From Papilionanthe hookeriana x Papilionanthe teres (lineage: Eukaryota; Streptophyta; Magnoliopsida; Asparagales; Orchidaceae), in the NCBI GenBank assembly GCA_022702705.1, contig CM040430.1, positions 15,385,310-15,449,309 of the forward strand: a stretch of 64,000 nucleotides of DNA, in the 5' to 3' direction. Shown one piece after another: positions 10,244 through 21,360 of this stretch. Position numbers and translations under genes: made by a program. Under the pieces are notes generated by a model. The model saw only the letters and a program-made list of their open reading frames with translations, was not told where the DNA came from and made no database searches. The first letter of the stretch is position 1. Each line of letters begins with the position of its first letter.

Positions 10244-11600
10244 GTAAATTTCAATTCAAAATTTCCGAGACTGGTACCTAAATTCCAGTTCTCATTCCGA
10301 GATCGATACCTAAATTTCGATTCTCATCCGAATTGATACCTAAATTTCAATTCAAAATTTCCGAGAGTGGTACCTAAATTCCGAGTTCTCATTCCGAGAT
10401 CGATACCTAAATTTCGATTCTCATCCGAATTGATACCTAAATTTCAATTCAAAATTTCCGAGATCGGTACCTAAATTTCGATTCTCATTCGAGATCGATA
10501 CCTAAATTTCGATTCTCATCCGAATTGATACCTAAATTTCAATTCAAAATTTCCGAGACTGGTACCTAAATTCCAGTTCTCATTCCGAGATCGATACCTA
10601 AATTTCGATTCTCATCCGAATTGATACCTAAATTTCAATTCAAAATTTCCGAGACTGGTACCTAAATTTCGATTCTCATTCCGAGATCGATACCTAAATT
10701 TCGATTCTCATCCGAATTGATACCTAAATTTCAATTCAAAATTTCCGAGATCGGTACCTAAATTCCGAGTTCTCATTCCGAGATCGATACCTAAATTTCG
10801 ATTCTCATCCGAATTGATACCTAAATTTCAATTCAAAATTTCCGAGACCGGTACCTAAATTCCAGTTCTCACTCGAGATCGATACCTAAATTTCGATTCT
10901 CATCCGAATTGATACCTAAATTTCAATTCAAAATTTCCGAGGCCGGTACCTAAATTCCGGTTCTCATTCCGAGATCGATACCTAAATTTCGATTCTCATC
11001 CGAATTGATACCTAAATTTCAATTCAAAATTTCCGAGACCGAGTACCTAAATTCCAGTTCTCATTCCGAGATCGATACCTAAATTTCGATTCTCATCAGA
11101 ATTGATACCTAAATTTCAATTCAAAAAATTTCTGAGACTGGTACCTAAATTCCAGTTCTCACTCCAAGATCGATACCTAAATTTTGATTCTCATCCGAAT
11201 TGATACCTAAATTTCAATTCAAAATTTCCGAGACTGGTACCTAAATTCCAGTTCTCATTCCGAGATCGATACCTTAATTTTGATTCTCATCTGAATTGAT
11301 ACCTAAATTTCAATTCTCAACTTTCGAGACTGATACCTAAATGCAAGTTCTCTTTCGGGGACAGTACCTAAATTCTGCCTCCCATCTTTCGAGATCGATA
11401 CTTAAATTTCGATTCTCTCCCAGGATTGATACTTAAATTTCAACTCCAGCTTTGTTTAAACTTTCGAGATCAGTGCCTAAATTCTGATTCTCATCCTTTT
11501 CAATTGACACTTAATCTCCGATTCTCATTCCAAGGCTGGTACCTAAATTCCAGTTTTCTTTGCAATCCCGAGATTGGAACCTAGGTTTCAATTCTCGTTT
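10244..11600 (+). repeat. Array of about 32-bp hairpin monomers in 96-97-bp higher-order units
   Basis: Three related monomers alternate: arms ACTGG/CCAGT, ATCGA/TCGAT and AATTGA/TCAATT, each around the constant 10-base centre TACCTAAATT. In the first two, flanking GAGA and TCTC extend the stem to about 8 bp with one bulged T. About a dozen higher-order units of 96-97 bp are present, with degenerate single monomers from 11300 to 11590 (for example CAG/CTG, ATCAG/CTGAT). Arms change together so that pairing is preserved. Tat elements are known for variable tandem repeats in the 3' region; the maintained pairing is what stands out. Confidence 0.9.
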
Positions 11601-11927
11601 CAAATCTAAATTTTCTCAAATTAATTTTAAATCAAACTTCAATCTAAAATAAAAAATCAAAATCTAAAATTACACATCCAAACTTAAATTGAAACAAAAT
11701 GAAATCTAAATCGAAATTCCCCCAGATCATGTGATTTGGAATTCACCTCCTTTTCCTTTCCCTAGCGAGAGTTCAGGAATCTCCAGTTTCAGAGATATAC
11801 TTGAAACTTCCCAGCGGAAACTCTTCTACTTCGTCCTAAGTTTGTCACTTGGACATCTGTGTTGGTTTTCCTGATCGCTTTGGTCAACACCAATATGCGC
11901 GGTGTGCTCCGTCAGCTCACCGCACCT
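11601..11927 (+). other. TE1 region between repeat array and 3' LTR
   Basis: Non-coding. The first half is A/T-rich with repeated TCTAAA words; the second half is more balanced. Nothing recognisable as a gene or RNA. Confidence 0.55.
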
Positions 11928-11941
11928 ATTGGGGGTCCATT
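11928..11941 (+). other. TE1 polypurine tract candidate
   Basis: ATTGGGGGTCCATT lies directly before the LTR start TGTTGACC. A G-run next to the 3' LTR is the expected plus-strand primer position, although the tract is short and imperfect. Confidence 0.6.
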
Positions 11942-14900
11942 TGTTGACCTCATTTTTGATGAGGTCTTCTCTTCTTCTTTTTAGTACTTAGGATCTAGCC
12001 TTAGGCTTTTCCTTTGACTATCTTAGAGGACTAGAATTGGGATCTACCATCTAGAATTTCAAACCACTTCTTAACTCCCTGTAAACTCCACAAACTTGAT
12101 CGTAGACCCCTAATCACCTAGAGGGTTGAAATCGAATGTGGAAGTTTAAAGGATGAGTTCCTATAGGACTCTTTGGCCTTAGAGGCCCTCACAGGTGGCT
12201 CGGTGCAGTGAAGGGGCTGACTTACACACACACTACACTCATACACTACACTTTCACACACCTCCTAAAACCACACCCATACCTAACTTGACCTCCCGAC
12301 TCATGTAGGTGATTCACATGGATGGTCCTTAACCCCTAAGCCCTTGGCTAAGAGGGTTAGGAACAACATAGTGAATGCCTCAAATGAGTCCCTTCATGGC
12401 TCATGTGGGCTTGATGTGTCTTCATGGATCAACCAAAATGATTTCATTCCACTCAAATTTACCCAATCTTCAATTTTCCAAATTTTCAATTTTTGACCCC
12501 TGGGACCCTACACCCGCCTAACCTACCCAAAGCCCTTGAAATTACCCAAAATTTTTCAAAATTTGCAAATCACCCAAAATTCCCCAAAATCAATCCCAAA
12601 CATTTCCACATCATTCAAATTGATCATCCATACCCAAAAATACCAAAAATTCCAAAAATACCTTCCAATACCCTCCAAATACCCAAAATACCCCTCTTGA
12701 CCCAAAAAATCCAAAAATTCAGAAAATTCCCAGAAAATTCCAAAAAATCCTAAATATTCCCAATTTCACTTTGTTCAACTACACCATGGGCCAATTTTGT
12801 CAATTTACCCTACTTTTGTCAAAACCCCCAATTTGACCCATTTTAACCCTAAGTGAACCCAATGTCAAACCAAACCTACCCAATTGACCCAAATTCTGGT
12901 CCAATTCAATTCTAAACTTCAATTCAACATTCCCAATACCAATCTAGACCAAATCTAAGTCCAATTTGATTGACATTTGGATCCAATTTCACTTTTGGCC
13001 TTAAAGCCCAATTTGGACCCATGACCCAAACCTAACCCAAACTCACCCAATTCAACTCCAATTAACCCCAAATCTTTTCTAAATCTTCCTTAGCATCCCC
13101 ACAAGCAAAACACTAACATGATTTGCCCAAAATTTAGACCCAAACCCCACTCAAATTCAACCCAAAGCTAAAAGGCCCAATTTTGACCTAAACCCAGAAC
13201 CTAACCCAAATGAGCCCAAACCCCAAAATCAAAGCCCAACCAAAGTCAAAACCTCTTTGAAACACTCCCATAAACATTTCTCAACATTAATTTTACATCA
13301 ATTTCAACCCTAGCCCAACATTGGCCCAACTTGGCCCACTTTGACCTATATTGGCCCATTCACCAAAAGAGCCCAAATTCAACCCAATTCAAACCCAAAT
13401 CACCCCCAATTTGCTTCAAGTCACTCATGACAAATCCATGAGCTAAAGCCAACAATTATTTGGCCCAACCGCTTTACAAAATTTCCATCCATAAATTCAT
13501 TTGTAAACTTAAAGGCCCATTCCTTAAACTATTTTAAAAGCCCATCTTTTACCACATCCAAAGGCCCAAAATTGGTCCCAAAGCCCATATGACATTTCCC
13601 CTCATCATACTTTCAATTAAAATCAATACCTAAGTCCTAAATTCATCATCAAATCATCCCAAATCAAGCCATATGCCAATTCCCATTAAAATACCAAAAT
13701 TCACAAAACCCTTTTTCATGAAATTGACTTAACTTTCCCCAAGCCAAAGGTGAGCCATGAAGCCATGCATGAGCCACATGTGAGCCATGAGAGCCTTGGA
13801 CACTCCACCATGCCATATTGGGTAAGAAGAGGGAGGGCTTTCCTTAATCCCTAAAGCTAATTAGCCTTAATCATGATTCACCTAAACTTAAATTTAATCC
13901 AAATATATTTGGATGGAGACTTCTCCATGCCAAACCAGCTGATCCCTTTGATCCCCCAATGCATCCAAAGCCACCTTGAAGGGTGCACCAAGCCCAAATG
14001 GGTGGATTGACCCATTTAGACTCAAAACTAGCCATGCCCCATTCTACTTTGGATCAAAGCCTTTACACATGGCAATTGCCAATTGCTTGCACCAAGTCCC
14101 AGCCCTGACCCACCTGACCTTGAGGGTGACCCATGCCTAGCCGGCCGGCCACCAGGTCGCCGGAAAACACCATGGCCGAGAGCTCACATGTGAGCCAACT
14201 TTGGAATTCTCCCTTGTTGAGCTGCCCCATCCTCAGTGGCCATTGTAGCTGTTCTTCTCTTGCCAAGAGCAGCTGATCCCAAGCCCTAACTCTCCCTGGG
14301 AGGCCCTCCACCCTCTCCTATTTAAACACCACCCCTTCTCGGCCATGAGAGGTGCTGAAACAAACCTTAAGGAAACTCGCCAAAATTGTTCCGAGACTAC
14401 TCCCCATACATAGAGCATTTGAATCCCACCGAATTCCAGCCCCGATTCCCTCCGGATGAGCTCGATTTTGAGTTCAAACTTTAGCCCAAAAACCAGGACA
14501 CTTCTTCACGGTGGATTAATCCTCAAATTGATTGGTCCTACACCTTCACCGGACCAAGAGAAGGTGTCCACCAGCAAAAGCCCCATCTCCGGAGCCACCC
14601 GGTTGCTCCGGCCTCCAAGCTTTGTGATCGGTATGTGGTCGAAATCCTACCTAGGAAATTCACCAGACCAGGAGACTTCATCTGGAGCTTGCTGGGATCC
14701 AATCGAAGGTGAAACAACCCTCAGATCGAAGCCACACTTCTCTGAGCAAAGGTATGGCCTCACTCTTCTTCCCGAGCTTCTGAACATTCTCCATTTTTAT
14801 TGAGTAAATTTCATCCCACATAAACCGTATGGATGTGTTCGTCTTCTCGAGACGAATCCATAGAGCATAAGAACGTTAAATTTGGTCAAGTATCGAGTGA

Positions 14901-14957
14901 GATCTTAGGCCTAGAAGATGGACGGTTCTCGGGTTAGGAGGCTTGGGGACGATGAAC
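11942..14957 (+). repeat. TE1 3' LTR
   Basis: It starts TGTTGACCTCA, directly after the polypurine-like tract. Its first bases form a perfect hairpin (GACCTCAT/ATGAGGTC around TTTTG-like loop bases, 11945-11965). From 12044 it is collinear with the 5' LTR, including the A/C-rich block, the TATTTAAA box at 14319 and an imperfect stem at 14827-14862 (TATGGAT..TTCGTC against GACGAATCCATA). The right end is uncertain: similarity between the two LTRs runs to the point where the 5' copy is deleted, so I can only give a minimum. Confidence 0.8.
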
Positions 14958-15049
14958 GGATGCCGTTCATTCAATACATGCGCGGACGGACGGCTCAGAT
15001 GGCGTCGGACCAGGAGATGGTACGTGAACCGCGGGACCCGGGCTGCTGA
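14918..15049 (+). CDS. Small ORF at the 3' LTR edge, possible leader or gag remnant
   Basis: A 43-codon frame starts with ATG at 14918 (MDGSRVRRLGDDERMPFIQY) and ends with TGA. The corresponding ATG in the 5' copy is at 4782, where the frame is cut by the deletion junction after about 15 codons. The following 75 bases to about 15125 are GC-rich, unlike the A/T-rich DNA beyond. It could be the start of gag after a complete LTR, or simply LTR sequence. I do not recognise the product. Confidence 0.3.
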   Translation: MDGSRVRRLGDDERMPFIQYMRGRTAQMASDQEMVREPRDPGC

Positions 15050-15125
15050 CTCAAGCGGCGGCGTCGAATGAGAGCGCGCCGCGTGGCCGTTTGGAGATGC
15101 CGAGGATGACGCGGCGCCGACTCGG
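15050..15125. other. GC-rich remnant before family-X DNA
   Basis: Short GC-rich stretch with repeated GCGCGCC/GGCGCC words, sharply different from the A/T-rich DNA that begins near 15126. It reads like decayed coding sequence but matches no domain I know. Confidence 0.35.
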
Positions 15126-18100
15126 ATAAATAGAAAATTAGGGATTTTTCTATTTATTTAATTCCCTGAACTTGGAAAATTCATAACTTTATGTTGGAAA
15201 ATCATAAAAATAAAATAAAAATACCCCCTTGCTCAGTGAACAGAGGAGAATAATGTGAAAATGAAATCATTTAATTTCATCAAGTATTTTATTTTTAATA
15301 ATTTATTTACTGTTTGCATTCTTTTAATTCTCCATGCATATAGGAAATTCACCATGGCATGAGACCATAGGGCTTTTGAAGCCTCTGAATTTGGGAACAT
15401 TCCCTGATTTTTCCAAAGTCAGAGGCCATCCCTATGAGAAGTTATTAATTTTTCAAATTCATGTTACTGTTTTGAATATTTTAATTCCAAAAATTAGCAT
15501 GTAGTGAAATAAATTCTAGGAAAATTTGGTGATTTTCCTTATGACTAGAGGACCCTAGGAAAAATAAGTTTTGAGTTAACTCATTTAAAATAACCCTAAT
15601 TGGCTTAAACACTCAAAATAGATCCCTAATTAATTAGAGCTAACCATACATCAAATTGACTTGAAATCAATTCTCCATTGACCTTTAAGATCAGAGGAAC
15701 CCACCATAAAAATTTGAAGTCAATTGGACTTGGTTAGCCCTACTAAATGGGTTAATTAAGCCATTTAGTCAATTTGAACTTTAAAAATTCATAACTTTCA
15801 AAATACCTTTCAAAAATTCACCAAATTGGTTTTGGAGCCTCTCTGATATTAGGGAATTTAAGAAAATTAAAATTTTAATTTTCTAAAAAAGTTGATTTTT
15901 AATATTATTTTAATATTTTTAATAATTAAAAAATAATAAAAATCACAAAAATAATAAAATTCACCAAAATATAACATTTTGAATGTTAATCACTTAGGAA
16001 CAAACCCCATATTTTTCTTAGGTCTATTTAATGAGATATTAAATTTAAAAGCCCTAGGGTAATTTTAAAATTAAAAAAAAATGTATTTTCTAGCATTTTC
16101 ACTAAAATAATTGTAATAAATCATAGAAAAATCAGAAAATTGCAAAAATTAATTCTCTGATTTCCTTGATATTAGAGAGATTTTTGAAAAATATAAAGTT
16201 CATTTTTTAACCTTTATTTTATTTTTAAATTAATTAACACTCCAAAACTTAAAATAATTATAATAAAAATAATATAATTCAAAAAATCACCAAAATTGGT
16301 CCAAATGGTCCTCTGGTCATTAGGAATGTCCCCTAATTTTCTTAAGGACAGAAACTTTCCCTTGGTCATGTTATTAAATTTTCCTTCGAAATCTCTACTT
16401 TCCCTTGGTCATATTATAAATTAAATACAGAAAAATCACATTTTCTTCTCTCATGTCTTTATTGACATATGAGTGAAGTCACATAAAAATTTCAAGTTCA
16501 TTTAAGCTCAATTTGGTGAGTTATGAAATTATTAAGCTTAAAGGGCAAAATGGTAATTAAAATTTTAACCCTTAATTAAAACTTTAGGTTTAATAAAATT
16601 AACAAGTAAAATATTTGATCTTAATCTGATTTGGATGATTGAAATTTAAATAATTAAAGGGTAGAAACCCATTAAACAATTTAAAATAATTGAAATAAAC
16701 CTTAATTAAATAATTGATTAAATTTGGGAAAAATAATAAAATTGGAATTATTAAAATAGGGATATTGTTAGGAAGAGATTTATTCTTTAATTTAAAAATC
16801 CCTAAATTAATCATCTCATTAATATTTAATTCTTAATTAAAATGAAAACTCAAATTTAAAATATTAAAAGACTTAATCATTAAACTAAAGTTAAATTATT
16901 AAACTCTTTTAAAATTTCAATTAAAGTTAAAAATAAAATTAAATTAAAAATTAAATTAAATTAAATAAATCAAATTGAATTAAATTAAATTAAATAAACA
17001 AATTAAATTAAATTAAATTAATAAATTACATTAAATTAAATTAAATAAATAAATTAAATTAAATTAAATTAGACTAAATTAAATTAAAACAAATTAAATT
17101 AAATTAAATTAAATTAAAATAAATTAAAACATATTAAATTAAATTAAATTAAATTAAATTAAATAAAATTAAATAAAAATTAAATCAAATTAAATTAAAT
17201 TAAAGGAAATTAAATCAAATTAAACTAAATTAATTTAACATCAAATCAAACTAAATTGAATTAAATTAAATTAAATTAAAATTAAAATTAAATTAAATTA
17301 AATTAAAGGTAAATTAAATTGAATTAAATAACATCACCTAAAACAGAAAGAAGTTAAATATAAATCAACTTGAACACTATTCCAAATTTAAACCCATTAA
17401 TTGAAATTAAACTAAATCACAAACCATTTGAACACCAATTTACCCTCGAAAGCTTTAGTTGTCATAACTCCTAAACAGAATATTAAATGAAATGTTACTT
17501 CACTTATAGGACATTCAAATATCCTAGTTCACTGAGTAAGATAACAACAAAACTTAACTAAACCTCGGACGATTAATTCATTTGTGTAATTGAATTCATC
17601 TGGACTTAAAACAATCTTAGAAATATTGAAAAGATGTTTAAGATTTGCCTTAAGCACTTCCTCGATATGATAGGATGCTCATAAGAACAATTGAACTTAA
17701 TTGTTCTTTGATGAAGAAAATCGTCTTCAAACCAAAACACAAGGAACCTAGACGTCATAGGAAATGACTAGCCATAGGATTAGGAACTTGGTAGAAAACC
17801 ATAACCCTTCCCTTAGCTTTACCTAGGAACTTGCTTAAATATTCTAATTGTGTTTTAAGTGCAGCTTGGGATGACGGGAAGACCCTCCAGGTACGCTTTT
17901 ATTTCATTGCAATTTACTTTATTGCAATTTACTTTATTGCAATTTATTTAACTGCATTGCACTTACTTTTCTTGCATGATAAACAACCTGTTGCATGAAA
18001 ACCCACACCTTTAGGATAGTCCCTAAAACCGAAACCAAAACTAAACTAAAAATTATTGCAAGATAAAATTCACCGCCACAACATTTCAAAATATAAAACA

Positions 18101-19449
18101 ACTCAAAATTTAATCACAAACCGAACACAAAACTACAATTACAACTAAATTAAAATGTCCTGTTGGATGATCGGGAATACCTCGGATGATGTAACCTACG
18201 TGTTGCTAACGGGATTTCCCACGGTCTAAATGAAAGTGTGGAAATCATTCAGTTGAGTTTAGCAAATTTATCTCGACTAAGTGAATCCGATAAAAATAAT
18301 GATGCCGGAAGGATGGAACCGTGGGATCTTAACCGGTGTCGTTATAATCAACTTTAAGACTTGTTTTAATTAAAACACAAAAAGCACTTGGAAATTAAGA
18401 TTTTCTCTAAACCAAAACACTTTTCTCATCTCCTGATTTATGACTTCTAAAACTAAACCTCTGCGACAACGAGGAGCTCGGAGCATGGTGGGCAGCACGG
18501 CCATCGTCATCAGCAAAACCTGAGTCTACTTCAGCAAAACTTTCCTAGAATTAAATAACAAAGCCATAGAACTTCGAGGTAGTTTACCTAGTGCAACATA
18601 AATCCTCAACTCTTCGTTAGGCATTTGCATTGCAAATTAAGCCCTAACCGGTCTTTGGATTCCGAGGTAGTCGTCTGATACGACATAAACCCTCACATCT
18701 TTGAGGCTATTTGTATGATTCTATCATATAAATATAAGCCCTAATTAATTAAAATTGACAAAAATCAAAACATTAAATAGACATTAGGACTTTCCTAAAT
18801 TCAAGCCAAACAATAGGATAGTCGGGAAATTACCGAAGTTCACTTCGAATCCGTAATTTCTCCTACCTTTTCTTCCTTTGAATTCTCAAAACAGAATGTT
18901 CCAAACTTTATCCATTCCCTATTGAAATTCCAAAATTCAATCCTTTGAAAACTTAAACTTTGAAATTCTTGAGAGCAGAATTATTGATTATTATCGAGAG
19001 TTTTCTTAGGTGATTCCCGTCACTTAAGATGTAATTAACTATAGGGGCTTGCCCTTATAGGGAATTTTAAAGAACCCAGGTAATATAAACCCTGTTTAAT
19101 GCTTTCATATTAAGCAGGGGAATTTGTCGGCTTATAAAATCTGTTCGCAAACCAAACGGATGTCACAAATCTTCTAGTTTATTTAATCGAGCCCCACCAT
19201 TAAGCAGTGTGTCTATCCTTAGGGATAGGTACACAGTTTGTGGTGCAGTGCTCGTTTATATAAACTATTTGGGATGTGAGATCAGTTTGATTTCATATCA
19301 TAAAATCTTCAAATTTAAAAAAAATTTTTTAAAATCAAAAACTACTTTTCAAATTATTTATTTAAATTAAATTAAAAATTCGCCGACAATTTCTGTAGGC
19401 GACCCCTTTTTCAAAATACAAAACACTCAACCCTAAAAATATGCCGACA
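15126..19449 (-). mobile_element. Family-X copy B, minus strand (left boundary uncertain)
   Basis: 17530-19449 is clearly homologous to copies A and C and ends with the shared terminus (TGTCGGCA on the minus strand) at 19449. The A/T-rich DNA from 15126 to 17530 has no counterpart in the window because A and C run out at its edges, so assigning it to X is inference from continuity of composition. No gene is seen in it; the open frame at 16599-16814 is A/T-rich noise. The right flank is the gag start of another element, and no matching target duplication was found near 14950-15130, so the left edge may be a recombination point. Confidence 0.55.
16915..17325. repeat. AATTA-type pentanucleotide microsatellite
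   Basis: A run of about 400 bases is composed of TTAAA/AATTA units with scattered interruptions. It is a simple-sequence expansion inside family-X DNA. G and C are nearly absent. Confidence 0.9.
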
Positions 19450-19496
19450 CGCTCTAACTCCGAATCGTAAGGCACTAATCCTATAGATCCACTATG
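19450..19496 (-). pseudogene. TE5 gag N-terminus, truncated by copy B
   Basis: Read on the minus strand, codons from 19496 downward encode SGSIGLVPYDSELE, matching the gag starts of TE3 (GSENLIPYDSELER at 34680) and TE4 (GSVGLIPYDSELEH at 51133). The frame stops dead at the family-X terminus. No ATG is present at the matching place. Confidence 0.75.
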
Positions 19497-19633
19497 ACAC
19501 ATATACAATCATACAAATAGTTTTAAAAAAAGTAAATAAACACACAATCACAAATAAGTAAAGGTTTTATGTTACTATATTATCAATGAATATAGTTTAT
19601 ACTTTCTTGCTTACTTACTTACTTCGTTACCTT

Positions 19634-19650
19634 CCCCGGCAACGGCGCCA
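19634..19650 (-). other. TE5 primer-binding site for tRNA-Asp
   Basis: On the minus strand the site is TGGCGCCGTTGCCGGGG, complementary to the last 17 bases of plant tRNA-Asp including CCA. It is the only perfect copy of this site in the window. It lies 5 bases (GTTTT) after the LTR end, as in TE3. It is not a tRNA gene: no further tRNA sequence is present. Confidence 0.9.
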
Positions 19651-19655
19651 AAAAC

Positions 19656-21348
19656 TTAATGTGGACTTTTATGTATGCAGGAATTTTTGAACTCAAATTA
19701 TATATGTTTATAATTATTTTGTAAAGCCCAAGCACTAAACACAAGTATATGTATTGTATCAAGTAATACAGGGCTCTAATGGAGTCATGGTTATCGATCC
19801 CACTGGGAAGTACAAAGTAGAAGAAAGTGTTTCACAATATATAATATAGCATTGAAATCCGATACTCAAATTGCACTTAAAGTTTAATACTTACTTCTAC
19901 TACCACTATGCAGAAAATAGTAACAATTAATTAAACTATAATTAACTTTGAAAATATAATTAACTAACAGACACACTAAACTATGTATTTGAAAGGTTTT
20001 TGATATATGAGAAAAGTATCTTTCCTCTTGCAATGAGAATGTGATGTGTGGATGATATGGAACAAATATCTATGTTATTGTGCCAAATAGGAACATATAT
20101 GTTTCTTTACCTTAAAAGAGTACCCCCTCTTCTAAGCATGAAAAGAACATTTACATATCCTAAGTTTAGTCACACAATCTAAGGCTGGGCTGGGAGGATA
20201 CCAGCTTTCACTACGGAGCTCCCACTCACCCTTCACCTGAAGGCTAACCGTCGAGTTTAGTTACTAATCTTAGAACCAATTTGGGGATCTCAGCCTGTCA
20301 CCTTGAAATCTCCAAATTGAAGTCCATCAAAACACATTTCCCTATTTATTTGCATGCAATTCCCATGAACTACGCAATTCATCCATGGAAATTGAATGGA
20401 TTCTTCATTATTGTTGTAGGACATTAAATCCTTTCAGAATTAATGTTCAACAACATATTTTAACATTTCAATTGGCCAAATTGAAAAGTAAATTAAGTTC
20501 AAAAAGAAAAACCATCACAATTTCTTCAATACATTAAAAGCACATCAAATCCACATCAATCCATCATCACATCTTTATGTAAGAAGAAAGACAAAAGGAG
20601 ACTACTCTGAATTCATGAAGAAGATACAATAAAACATGGATTTTATATAAAAAAAAGTCATATAAGCCACAAAAAAAAATATAACTTATCTCTTTCTCTT
20701 CCCAATGCAATTCCTTGAAGTTCCTTTGAATCATTTTCCCTCTTCTTTACAACACTTAATTCCCTCTTTAGAATGGAAATGAAGAAGCAATATCTCACTT
20801 TTTTCTTCTCCTTCAATCCATAGAGAAGAAGTCCTCCCAAATCCTCACTTCTACACACTCTTCTCCTAAACCCTAACACTTAACACACACCAAGAGAGAG
20901 AGAAAGACAAACCAAGAGTGTGCACCAAAACTCTCTACTTTTCATTAAAAACAGTTACTTATAAGTTAGGAAAGAAATCCCAAGAGTTTCCATAGGCATC
21001 CATTAAAAAAGTCGCCAAAACTCTTCAAATTTGAATTTCACCGACTTCGGGAGCCGGCGGCGCTCTATCGTCGAAATATTGCTGAAGTCTCAGGAAAATG
21101 GCGCCGGTGGCGCCCATTCTGGCGCCGGTGGCGCCCATTCTGGCGCAGGCGGCGCCAGAACATGTTTTCCTCCTTTTTGCTCATTTTTGCTCCTTTTTGC
21201 TCCGAATTCGTTCCTTTTCGCTTCTTTTCACTCCAATCACCTAAAATCATCATACCGCAACAAATCATGAAAATACCTTTCTCTAAAGTGTAATATCACC
21301 AAAAATAGGTAAAATTATATAGCAAAAACTGTATATATTTTTGGTGTT
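19656..21348 (-). repeat. TE5 LTR (Athila-type), minus strand
   Basis: About 1.69 kb, homologous to the TE4 LTRs. On the minus strand it starts AACACCAAAAATATATAC (TGCACC in TE4 and in the tandem copies of this end at 23266-27104) and ends just before the primer site. It contains family-typical blocks such as GGTGATATTACACTTTA and a GC-rich module at 21050-21165. The open frame on the plus strand at 21031-21270 is that module read in translation. Apart from 47 bases of gag, the rest of TE5 is lost behind copy B. Confidence 0.8.
21096..21160. repeat. GC-rich GGCGCC module of the TE5 LTR
   Basis: Tandem units of about 24 bp (GGCGCCGGTGGCGCCCATTCT), two full and one partial, each built from GGCGCC palindromes. 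Comparable modules occur in the LTRs of TE2, TE3 and TE4 and before their 3' ORFs. Its right part is the left breakpoint of the tandem array. Confidence 0.8.
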
Positions 21349-21360
21349 TCAGTCCTCCCC

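Larger units (their letters stand above)
1914..14957 (+). mobile_element. TE1: Tat-clade Ty3/gypsy retrotransposon carrying an AlkB-type ORF
   Basis: Two long direct repeats (1914-4818 and 12044-14952, the second complete from 11942) flank decayed RT, RNase H, a second RNase H and integrase, then an extra ORF and a repeat-rich 3' region. Two RNase H domains between RT and integrase are the established mark of the Tat lineage (Tat/Ogre/Retand). Gag, protease and the N-terminal half of RT are absent, so the element is non-autonomous. The first 102 bases of the 5' LTR lie left of the window beyond copy A. I could not place the LTR 3' end or primer site, so the right boundary near 14957 is approximate. 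Confidence 0.85.

Noticed and set aside
10244..11600. CRISPR-like array of regular repeats
   Set aside because: There are no unique spacers: the intervening sequence is itself repeated, monomers are 32 bp end to end, and the context is a plant retrotransposon.
19634..19650. tRNA-Asp gene fragment
   Set aside because: Only the last 17 bases including CCA match, in antisense to an LTR; this is a primer-binding site.
21031..21270. Repetitive Gly-Ala-His open frame and minus-strand Arg-rich frames in LTR GC modules
   Set aside because: They translate tandem GGCGCC units in an LTR and change with module copy number.
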